Below, one piece after another: positions 54,101 through 61,403 of a DNA stretch of 64,000 nt. Where the stretch lies: positions 157,073-221,072 of IMG/VR virus record IMGVR_UViG_3300047510_002187, one strand, 5' to 3'. The stretch comes from a virus. The first letter of the stretch is position 1, and every line of letters starts with the position of its first letter. The position numbers and the translations under genes are program-made. Below the pieces are notes generated by a model. It saw only the letters and a list, made by a program, of their open reading frames with translations. It did not search any database and was not told where the DNA came from.

Positions 54101-54372
54101 ACTCCGTAGATCTTTTTGGATTTGACCTGGCAAAAGAAATAATTGATATTGAAAACAAATCACAATTAATTGCTAGAGCACCAGGAATAATTGAAAAACT
54201 AAAATCCATTTCTGGATATATGGATTATGATGTACAACAAGAAGTTGTAATTATGAGAGTTCCTACTGATCCCGAAGTTGTTCCAATTCCTATTGGAAGA
54301 GGTGGTGGAAGTTTAGTAATTTCCAAAATAGTAAATAATAATACATTCGAAAACTTAGAGGTTATAGGATGA
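51148..54372 (+). CDS. Large baseplate/tail protein with tail-lysozyme domain
   Basis: 1074 residues. Cys pair near the N-terminus, coiled coil (~80-120), hydrophobic segments (NYITQTFLGFIFVRLIDFL; GAIGTAIGGPIGAFLGSWAG), a basic linker, then a phage tail lysozyme domain (~650-790) with IMANIHRESGF and GVGLFQYSNE. A further C-terminal domain starts near GRSKGTHFHIGTNKP. NYIT hydrophobic segments occur in both this and the previous protein, so they are probably paralogues in the central part. Confidence 0.75.
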   Translation: MASLIPLSNSPLIKNTKSNLAIVPNQNKLPYNSIKPKNANKVEPTNALVPFVGEDKKQPESKENCCEKSYTKVVKIDKLLNKNLSLRKKQAKISRLNLEKSEFEKREKELEKKKPKQDNKLKLPSTPKLGIFDWIKNYITQTFLGFIFVRLIDFLPKLLKIVPVIISAGEFFINWGGKLLDGFITFVDWGNKIYKSTRTFLGNIGGDGVLKLFDTFTDNLNLVFDLAVVAALSSLSGDLDTGRSSPGKRGYDLKGNRVGKNAQQRYARRYGVDQFKTRFGSKNLTNLPRSGGRGFISRVARNAFVGAAGKSGAKQILKFVKPLVNKIPIIGGLIEFGLSWALGEPIGKAAFKGIGAVLVGAIGTAIGGPIGAFLGSWAGSEAGGVLYDMFFGNKPPKKQKKQKPVRAAGGGQPKISGKTSRPRRTIKKKKPSRTISIMPRKIRPGASIGGEEKVQKVFPDTKKKQTQRPWWDPFGWFGGAARVRQSQSQDESQVKKKSPTTTGKTPNPQEFLLKTYNDIWSKSTDIFGTISTIIFKSILGQSPDKIDYLNVGKGLNSWMRRIFDSSLLAFSGGGEVDARQFFQGEDYTKVIARSVEESVSRDVNATIRKLSQELALRPTGREEMIEENINRGNEGDDGAGGIAGQFSPEGLQGDIYNYLISKGMSDIHALGIMANIHRESGFRPGVSEQGGPGVGLFQYSNEPRKGNFLRAVPNYASNWKGQIDYALTEKGEPSQQYLNTKFSSSQQAADWWMRKWERPAEYIQNDKGPKIHAQYLASLQRFRTKKGYQIPTSADFSGMTRGGDGRFIQGNSGRSKGTHFHIGTNKPGDGSGVATAGFRVIKHFLGKKSIYVGRSGETIPVNSSDEKIRAYISRGQAAHRKTELDLQIGGTGKGNKVAFPLALRNMKYSATDGYGVSADVVGTNAFVGHGRYKPDGTLAPQQLMKLNSGAPDYYAFHGENFGIVPRDGFILKLHKGELFKVIDKDSVDLFGFDLAKEIIDIENKSQLIARAPGIIEKLKSISGYMDYDVQQEVVIMRVPTDPEVVPIPIGRGGGSLVISKIVNNNTFENLEVIG

Positions 54373-55676
54373 GAATAGAAATCCTAACAAAAAGTAATGT
54401 ACCTATTTTTAAGGTATTTCCGAACACTGGAGGTGAACCAGTAGCTTTTAATGGTGGAATATCTGAATTATATTATTATGAAAATATATTATCCGAAACC
54501 GTAAGAATGACAATAGCATTTACTGACACTGGTTATGCTTCAGATGGAAATGACGGTACTGGTGGTAGAATAACCGCATCCAATAAGATAAAAATAAGTA
54601 GAGGAGAAAAAGTTTATATTGAACTTGAAGATGCTTTAGAACAAAAAATATCTTTTAAGACTGATGATACCGCAATGTATATCAGTGGTAGAAGTAAAGG
54701 TAGCGATAAACTTAGAGAATTTGAAATCATAGAATTAGTATCTAAAGAGTTTTTAAAGAATGAAAGTGTAAGATTAAAGAAAAGATATGATGGAAAAATT
54801 TCAGATTCTGTAACTAAAATTATTAAAACTGATACTGAAGGATTAAGAACCAATAAAACAATAGACATTGAACCAACTAAAAATAGTAGATCTTTTATTG
54901 CTACTATTAAAAAACCCTTTTACTTTATAATGTGGTTAGCGTCCCAATCAATTAAAGAAAATACAACTGCTGCTGGATTACTCGCTGGTTATTTTTTCTT
55001 TGAAACAAAAAGTGGTTATAAATTTAAATCCATAGATGGTTTATTTGGCCAAGAATACATTAAGAAATATATTCAAAATAATACTGTTTCGGATCCACCT
55101 CCAGGATACACTGGAAAAATACTAAGTTCTGAAGTTATTGATGATGCGGATCTTAGAGATCAACTTCAGATGGGAACATATAATTCCTCGGTGAATTTAT
55201 TCAATACATTAGAAAGTGTATATAATTGCAATCCATTAGATATTGCACAACAAGTAGGATTCACAAATTCTCTTGCGACTGAATTTGGTAAAAATATGAA
55301 TCTTGATTTTATTTCAAATCCATCAAGATTTTTTACGGGGACAGAATCTATCGGTAATTTGTTGCCAGTTGAACAATCAAGAGAACTGGACACCATTAAA
55401 AAAGATTATCTTTCAGCCTCTTCATCTAGATACAATCAAGCATTTACTGTTAAGGTTCAAATTACAATTGCGGGAGATTTTAGTTTGGAAGCTGGACAAT
55501 TAATATATTGTGATTTCCCAGAACAATCTACAAAACCAAATCCAACTCAAGATCCAAGAATTAGTGGAGTATATTTAATTTCAAGTTTATGTCATAGAAT
55601 AGATCCACAACAACAATGTTATACTTCTTTAGAATTAATTCGTGAAGCTTACGGAAGAAGATCAATGAAAATGTAA
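54369..55676 (+). CDS. 27: Baseplate hub protein, gp27-like
   Basis: 435 residues, ATGA-coupled to the previous gene. Beta-rich N-terminal domain (SELYYYENILSETVRMTIAF), a middle domain with FYFIMWLASQSI, and a C-terminal DFSLEAGQLIYCDFPEQS, as in gp27-type hub proteins that form the trimeric cylinder beneath gp5. Assignment by fold features and gene order. Confidence 0.65.
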   Translation: MRIEILTKSNVPIFKVFPNTGGEPVAFNGGISELYYYENILSETVRMTIAFTDTGYASDGNDGTGGRITASNKIKISRGEKVYIELEDALEQKISFKTDDTAMYISGRSKGSDKLREFEIIELVSKEFLKNESVRLKKRYDGKISDSVTKIIKTDTEGLRTNKTIDIEPTKNSRSFIATIKKPFYFIMWLASQSIKENTTAAGLLAGYFFFETKSGYKFKSIDGLFGQEYIKKYIQNNTVSDPPPGYTGKILSSEVIDDADLRDQLQMGTYNSSVNLFNTLESVYNCNPLDIAQQVGFTNSLATEFGKNMNLDFISNPSRFFTGTESIGNLLPVEQSRELDTIKKDYLSASSSRYNQAFTVKVQITIAGDFSLEAGQLIYCDFPEQSTKPNPTQDPRISGVYLISSLCHRIDPQQQCYTSLELIREAYGRRSMKM

Positions 55677-55689
55677 TAAATAATAAAAA

Positions 55690-55920
55690 ATGTCCGCAGT
55701 TAAGATGGATAAATCTTTGCAACAACACATCAATGATGATATTGATGAGTTAAATAATCCAAACACAAATAGTCAAAGAAGAAGACATTTGGAAGATGAA
55801 TTGGATTCTCTTGAAAAATATCAAATTAATCATCCTGATGATGATCATGATCCAACAACATTAGAATTATATTGCGATTCTCATCCTGACGCATTAGAAT
55901 GCCGTATATACGATAACTAA
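55690..55920 (+). CDS. Small acidic protein
   Basis: 76 residues, Asp/Asn/His-rich (HINDDIDELNNPNTNSQRRR, then HPDDDHDPTTLELYCD). AATAAATA upstream. Between two hub genes; unknown role. Confidence 0.5.
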   Translation: MSAVKMDKSLQQHINDDIDELNNPNTNSQRRRHLEDELDSLEKYQINHPDDDHDPTTLELYCDSHPDALECRIYDN

Positions 55921-55925
55921 TTAAT

Positions 55926-57683
55926 ATGTCTGATGTAACTGCAGGTTCTTTGTTTAATCCTCAATTTTTCATGAATCCACCTTGGTGGTTGGGTAGAGTG
56001 GAGCAAAAAGAAACTTGGTCGGATAATATTCAAGGTGAAACTTTTACGAATGTTACCGGAATTAAGGGATGGGGACATCGTTATAAGGTTCGCGTGTTTA
56101 ATTGGCATACTGGAGAATTAGATAAACTTCCACCAAAAGACATGGCATATTGTCAGGTCGTAATGCCTGTAACTGCTGGTTCTGGTCATGGTGGTGCAAC
56201 AGAAACACCATCAATTGAATCGGGATCCGTTGTATTTGGATTCTTTATGGATGGAATGGCAGGTCAAGAGGGTTATATTATGGGAGTTATTGGAAACTCC
56301 AATAACAATGTTCCAAGAGTAAGAGGGGAATCTGCACCAAATCAACCCGCAACAACTTCATCTGGAGGATCTGTTTCAACAACAACACCACCAACACCAA
56401 GAACTGGTCCCGGTAGTTTAGCAAATGTTCCGGTTCCACCAAATGTGGATCAATTAAGTATTGCGCAACTTATAAAACTATTAGATCCATCTAAAACACC
56501 ATCATCGGAAGTTTTTAAAGCAGCAACTGAGGCAAGACAAAAGGCAAGGGCAGCAGGTCTTTCTGCATCCGAAGTTGAAAGGCAAGTATTAATCGCAACA
56601 GTCAAAGCATCTAGAAAACCTGGATCAGATGCAGGTTCGGTTGGAAATTGTAATCAAGGGTATCAACAGTTTAACAATACTTATACTGATGGTGATCCAC
56701 TGAGAGCTGCTTTAGTTCCTGATGATAGAATTATTGGACAGACACCATTACAAATAACAGAAGCGCAACATGTAAGAACCGAAGCAACTAATTTACAGGA
56801 CATTGATATGAGGAAGAAAATTCCTCTATTGGATGTTTGTAAGAAGAATAATTCTCGCACAAAAGGAATACAGAGAATCCTAAAAAATCTTATTAATACG
56901 ATAGAAGATCTTAAAAAGAAATTTAATCAAGTATCTGCATTCTCTGCAAAAATTACAGAATTCACTGCAAAAGTTCAAGAACAAGTTTTTGGTGCGATTG
57001 AAGAAATTTCTAGATTTGCAAAAGATACTATCAATGGAATTCGTGGTTATATTTTAAAACAAGTTCAAGATAAAATCAAAACAGTTGCACCATTTTTATT
57101 TCCAGGCGAAGCTGTTAAATTGGATCAACAATTGGAAAATGGAATAAGTCTTATTAATTGTTTATTTAATAAGTTAATCGCGGGTCTTAAAACTCTTTTA
57201 GCAAACATTCTTTCTAAATTACTAGATAATGTTATTAATGTTCCTCTTTGTGCTGCGGAAAATTTAGTTGGTGAACTTTTAAATAGTATTTTAGGGCCAA
57301 TCGCATCAATATTAGAAAAAGCACTTGCCCCAATAAATGCACTTATTTCTTCAATCGCCGGAATCTTAAGTGGAAACATTGCAGGTTTTAGTTTGTTTAA
57401 TGCTTTAGAATTTATCTCAGGAATTATAAAATTCTTTACTTGTGATGATGAACAAGAATGTGTTAAATATACAGAGATATCTCAAGATGGTTCAGCACTT
57501 CCCGGTGGTGATCCAAAACCAATACCATCAAATCCACAATTAAATTCACCAACGGGTACGGGACAAGGATCATCTTCACCAGTATCAGCAAATACATCAA
57601 ATTCTGGATCTAGTAATACATTTAATTTACCACCAGATACGATTAGGTCTGGTGTAGTTACATTAACACAAAACTCCGCATAA
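55926..57683 (+). CDS. 5: Baseplate hub protein gp5-like (OB domain, no lysozyme)
   Basis: 585 residues. N-terminal OB fold: WWLGRVEQKETWSD, GWGHRYKVRVFNWHTGE and SGSVVFGFFMDGMAGQEGY, as in gp5. A long helical, amphipathic region follows (~320-510), then a Ser/Pro tail. The T4 gp5 lysozyme domain is absent; lysozyme domains sit in the two large upstream proteins instead. Confidence 0.75.
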   Translation: MSDVTAGSLFNPQFFMNPPWWLGRVEQKETWSDNIQGETFTNVTGIKGWGHRYKVRVFNWHTGELDKLPPKDMAYCQVVMPVTAGSGHGGATETPSIESGSVVFGFFMDGMAGQEGYIMGVIGNSNNNVPRVRGESAPNQPATTSSGGSVSTTTPPTPRTGPGSLANVPVPPNVDQLSIAQLIKLLDPSKTPSSEVFKAATEARQKARAAGLSASEVERQVLIATVKASRKPGSDAGSVGNCNQGYQQFNNTYTDGDPLRAALVPDDRIIGQTPLQITEAQHVRTEATNLQDIDMRKKIPLLDVCKKNNSRTKGIQRILKNLINTIEDLKKKFNQVSAFSAKITEFTAKVQEQVFGAIEEISRFAKDTINGIRGYILKQVQDKIKTVAPFLFPGEAVKLDQQLENGISLINCLFNKLIAGLKTLLANILSKLLDNVINVPLCAAENLVGELLNSILGPIASILEKALAPINALISSIAGILSGNIAGFSLFNALEFISGIIKFFTCDDEQECVKYTEISQDGSALPGGDPKPIPSNPQLNSPTGTGQGSSSPVSANTSNSGSSNTFNLPPDTIRSGVVTLTQNSA

Positions 57684-57685
57684 TA

Positions 57686-59266
57686 ATGTCATTTCCATTT
57701 TTATCAAAAATTATTCCTCAGACTGGTATAAAGGTTTCATTCATTGATAATGATGGTAAAAAAGTTGGTGGATTAACTGTAGATCAGGCAAATCAAGTTG
57801 CTCAGTCAGATCCATCAAAAAGGTTTTATTTTCAAAATGGCGATGGAATTGAACAGGAACTTTCTATTAATGAAGTCAATCAATTATCACCAACCAATTT
57901 ACTTCCAACTGCTCCAAGTTGTCCAACAGATCCTCAACTTTGTGGTCCTCCATTGGTTCAATTTTTTGGTGGTGGCGGATTTGGTGCTGCGGCGAATGCA
58001 ATTATAAGTCCAATATCATCTTCAGTTATTGGATTTGATATTGTGAATCCTGGATTTGGATTTTTAAATAATGTTTCCGCAGAACTTATAGACCCATGCG
58101 GAAAAGGTAATGGTAGTAAATTATTAGTAAACTTAATAGATGATGATCAAGATACTAGTGGAATTGATTTAACAACTAATGATAGAACTGGTTCTGGTAT
58201 AATTGGTGGTGCTGGAGGTACTGGTGGTGCTGGGACAGGCGCCGGAGGCGCTGGAGGTGCTGGGACAGGCGCTGGAGGTGCTGGGACAGGCGCCGGAGGC
58301 GCTGGTGGTGCTGGGACAGGCGCCGGAGGCGCTGGTGGTGCTGGGACAGGCGCCGGAGGCGCTGGTGGTGCTGGTGGTGCTGGGACAGGCGCCGGAGGTG
58401 CTGATGGCGCCGGAGGTGCTGGAGGTGCTGGAGGTGCTGGAGGTGCTGGAGGTGCTGGTGGTGCTGGTGGTGCTGGGACAGGCGCCGGAGGTGCTGGAGG
58501 TGCTGGAGGTGCTGGTGGTGCTGGGACAGGAGGCCCTGGGGACACTGGAACATCTAACCAAGATTTTTTTAATCAGTGTGATGATCCTAGAAATAAATTT
58601 GAAAAAGAGATTGTTAAGAAATTAAAAAGAAGTAAGAAAATAAAAAATATAACCATAGTCGCTCCTGGTGATGGATATTTGTCTGCACCTGATGGGAGTT
58701 TGGGTGGTAATGAAAGAGTCTGGAAAGAACCTGATGAAGGATATGTGCAGACAAAATGTGGTGGTAAATATGTTGTTCAACCATATAGACCCATTGAAGT
58801 TAAAAAAGGAGATACTTATTTTCCGCCAGATGGACCTCCTAGAATATTAGATAGGGACGAGGTTGTGTCATTACCTTTAGTTCCAGTCACACCACCATCA
58901 CCAGAAAATATTGGCCCAACTTATCCAGTAATTTTGGTTATTGATGAAATTGTTGTTTTGAATCCTGGATTCGGATATAGACCGGGCGATAAGTTAATAA
59001 TAACTCCAAATAATGGTTCTTCAACAGAATTAGTAGTAAATGATTCTGGTCAAATTGATCGGGTAAATATAATTAAACCTGGCGCGGGATTTTTGGATTT
59101 ACCTAGTATAAGAACAAATTCCAATACTGGGTTTAATGCAACATTTTCTGTAATTTTAAAACCTATTAGAATAGATTTAACTTTACCAATAGAAAGTCAA
59201 ATTGAAAGTGTGCCAGAAAATGTTCAATTAATAACTGTCATAGATTGTGTTGGGAGAGTATTCTAA
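57686..59266 (+). CDS. Virion structural protein with Gly-Ala-Thr repeat
   Basis: 526 residues. N-terminal domain (VGGLTVDQANQVAQSDPSKR), then a beta domain with VNPGFGFLNN. Residues ~175-283 are almost pure G-A-G/G-T-G repeats, and a C-terminal part repeats the N-P-G-F-G-Y motif. The flexible silk-like segment probably spaces two beta domains. The antisense Pro-Ala frames are artefacts of this repeat. Confidence 0.65.
   Translation: MSFPFLSKIIPQTGIKVSFIDNDGKKVGGLTVDQANQVAQSDPSKRFYFQNGDGIEQELSINEVNQLSPTNLLPTAPSCPTDPQLCGPPLVQFFGGGGFGAAANAIISPISSSVIGFDIVNPGFGFLNNVSAELIDPCGKGNGSKLLVNLIDDDQDTSGIDLTTNDRTGSGIIGGAGGTGGAGTGAGGAGGAGTGAGGAGTGAGGAGGAGTGAGGAGGAGTGAGGAGGAGGAGTGAGGADGAGGAGGAGGAGGAGGAGGAGGAGTGAGGAGGAGGAGGAGTGGPGDTGTSNQDFFNQCDDPRNKFEKEIVKKLKRSKKIKNITIVAPGDGYLSAPDGSLGGNERVWKEPDEGYVQTKCGGKYVVQPYRPIEVKKGDTYFPPDGPPRILDRDEVVSLPLVPVTPPSPENIGPTYPVILVIDEIVVLNPGFGYRPGDKLIITPNNGSSTELVVNDSGQIDRVNIIKPGAGFLDLPSIRTNSNTGFNATFSVILKPIRIDLTLPIESQIESVPENVQLITVIDCVGRVF
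58200..58545 (+). repeat. In-frame GGTGCTGG-type repeat
   Basis: Tandem 9-15 bp units (GGTGCTGGAGGTGCTGGGAC and variants) encode G-A-G and G-T-G-A-G blocks. High GC compared with the AT-rich surroundings, so expansion by slippage is likely. Confidence 0.85.
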
Positions 59267-59865
59267 TGTCAAAATCACAAAATAAAGAAATAAAAGATAT
59301 ACGAACTAAAGATGGAAATTTAAGATTTGGACACATTCATAGTGATCAAACAAAATCTTCTATCATGTTACAGGGACAAGGTGGACTTGAATTTATCACT
59401 ATTGAACAAGTTGGAAAAAGACCTGGGTGGATATGGTCTAGATGTAGAGGAAGATATCAAATTACTTGTGGTGATAATATACAGAAAAATGATGTTGCAT
59501 TTTATCTAAACGCATCTGGTGGTGATGGAATTGCTAAAGGAAATATTGAAATTGTAACTAAAGGTACATTTAAAGTTCAAGCAGAAAATATTCAATTGAT
59601 TGCTTCCGGAAATGATAACAGCAATGGAATTATTTCTCTCCAGGCAAATGAAAAAATTGAATTAGATTCCGCTAAACATATTAATATTAAAGCTGGTGAA
59701 GCAATGAGTCTTTATTCATCGGAAATAAATACAAGTGCTAAAAATATTATGAAAATGACCGCAGGAAGTTTTCAGAAATTGAGTAATGCTAGTGCCCTCA
59801 AGAGTCCTTGTTTGCCAGTTAATAAAAGAGCACTTGGTTCCGTTAAACCAGGATCTAATTTTTAA
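59266..59865 (+). CDS. Spike/needle-like baseplate protein
   Basis: 199 residues; TAATG overlap. FGHIHSDQTKSSIMLQGQGG and repeated beta segments (FKVQAENIQLIASGN; KIELDSAKHINIKAGEAM; LYSSEINTSAKNIM) resemble the triple beta-helix of gp5C/VgrG. May be the needle missing from the gp5-like protein upstream. Confidence 0.6.
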   Translation: MSKSQNKEIKDIRTKDGNLRFGHIHSDQTKSSIMLQGQGGLEFITIEQVGKRPGWIWSRCRGRYQITCGDNIQKNDVAFYLNASGGDGIAKGNIEIVTKGTFKVQAENIQLIASGNDNSNGIISLQANEKIELDSAKHINIKAGEAMSLYSSEINTSAKNIMKMTAGSFQKLSNASALKSPCLPVNKRALGSVKPGSNF

Positions 59866-59876
59866 GGAGAAATTAA

Positions 59877-60662
59877 ATGTCATCATTCACAGATGAAGAA
59901 AATATACAACGATTATTTGTAGCGTGCGATGCAGTAAAACCAGAAATTTTGGGTAGGGGTCCTGCCGCAATTAGAGGATCGGCATACGTTCAAGGCCCTT
60001 TAATTGCCGGAGATGATGTTGAATTTCCTGGAATCTGGGCGACTGTAATGATTGGTCCGTTGAGTAATACTGATTCTCTGCCTCCTATAATTCCTGGGGC
60101 ATTATGCACAGGAACTAATAATCCATATTCATTAGGCGTAAGAGGACCTTCTGCATTTATGGATACGGTGGATACTGCGGAAGATGTTAATGTGGGAAGA
60201 GATGTAATTGCTCAAGGTGAAGTTGTATCTCGTTGCGGCAAACATATTCTATCATTAAAAAAGAATTTTGATATTCCACATCCCACAAAAGAAGGTTGGA
60301 GACTGAGACATACTTGTCCAGAAGGACCTTCTAATGATGTTTATATTAAAGGTAGATTAACAAATTCTAATCAAATTATATTACCAGAATACTGGAAGAA
60401 TTTTGTGGATAAAGAAAGTATTGTAGTAACAATAACTCCAATAGGTCAGTTTCAAAATATTATTGTATTAAATTGGACTGATGAGATAATAAATCTTCAA
60501 GAAGAAAATAATAAGGATATTGATTGTTTTTATACTATTTTTGCGGAAAGAATAGATGGTGAAAAATTAATCCCTGAATATGAAGGAACTTCTCCAGCAG
60601 ATTATCCTGGAAATAATGATGAATATTCCGTAGTTGGTTATCATTATGATTCTAAAAGGTAA
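59877..60662 (+). CDS. Virion structural protein with H-P-x-x-x-G-W-R-L-R-H domain
   Basis: 261 residues with AAGGAG ribosome binding site. The C-terminal half contains HPTKEGWRLRHTCPEGPSND, a motif typical of cyanophage tail-fibre and baseplate proteins. Paralogue of the next gene. Attachment role inferred. Confidence 0.65.
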   Translation: MSSFTDEENIQRLFVACDAVKPEILGRGPAAIRGSAYVQGPLIAGDDVEFPGIWATVMIGPLSNTDSLPPIIPGALCTGTNNPYSLGVRGPSAFMDTVDTAEDVNVGRDVIAQGEVVSRCGKHILSLKKNFDIPHPTKEGWRLRHTCPEGPSNDVYIKGRLTNSNQIILPEYWKNFVDKESIVVTITPIGQFQNIIVLNWTDEIINLQEENNKDIDCFYTIFAERIDGEKLIPEYEGTSPADYPGNNDEYSVVGYHYDSKR

Positions 60663-60668
60663 CTAAAC

Positions 60669-61403
60669 ATGGCAGATAGATTCATATTAAGGGATATCGG
60701 AAAAACGGACTGTAGTGATCCTATTATTGGAGGTATTCCTTCATCGCGATATGATTTTGTACCTAAACATGATAATAATGATAATGGACCATTAAATGTA
60801 GATTTAGATCTTCCGCCTCAATGTGTTCCATATTATTACTATAATATGAAGGTGGGATCATTATGGTCATTGGCAAACATTATTTCAAATGGAAATGTTC
60901 TAGCAACTGGTCAAGTTGTTTCCAATGGGGGAGCGCATGTTCTTTCCAATAAAAAGAACTTACCATTTGATATGGAACATCCTAATAAGAAGGGATGGAG
61001 ATTGCGACATGTTTGTATAGAGGGTCCAGAGATTGCAGTGTATTGTAGAGGTAAAGTTTTAGAAGATGGAATTATAACTTTACCATCATTCTGGGTTGGA
61101 TTAGTAAATTTAGATGATATAACAGTAAACTTTACTCCGATTGGTTCCTGGCAAGAGTTATATATAGAGAAAGTAATAAAAGAAAAAAATCAAATTATTG
61201 TAAAAAATAATAATTCTAATCCCATTAATGCGGGATATTATATTATTGGTCGTAGATTGGATGATGATTTGATTGTGGAGTATGAAGGAGATAGTTATCT
61301 TGACTATCCAAATGGTAATGAAGGATACTCATTCAACTTTGAGCACAATTATATGGAAAACTTTATAAAACAGGAAATACAAAATATATTAAAAGATGTT
61401 TGA
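60669..61403 (+). CDS. Virion structural protein, paralogue of the previous
   Basis: 244 residues. HPNKKGWRLRHVCIEGPEIA and VNFTPIGSWQEL align with the preceding protein (HPTKEGWRLRH; VTITPIGQFQ), but the N-terminal halves differ. Overlaps the start of the next gene by 8 bases. Confidence 0.65.
   Translation: MADRFILRDIGKTDCSDPIIGGIPSSRYDFVPKHDNNDNGPLNVDLDLPPQCVPYYYYNMKVGSLWSLANIISNGNVLATGQVVSNGGAHVLSNKKNLPFDMEHPNKKGWRLRHVCIEGPEIAVYCRGKVLEDGIITLPSFWVGLVNLDDITVNFTPIGSWQELYIEKVIKEKNQIIVKNNNSNPINAGYYIIGRRLDDDLIVEYEGDSYLDYPNGNEGYSFNFEHNYMENFIKQEIQNILKDV

Noticed and set aside
58147-58561. Antisense Pro-Ala-rich and Ser-Thr-rich ORFs
   Set aside because: They are reverse frames of the Gly-Ala repeat; any frame through such a repeat stays open.
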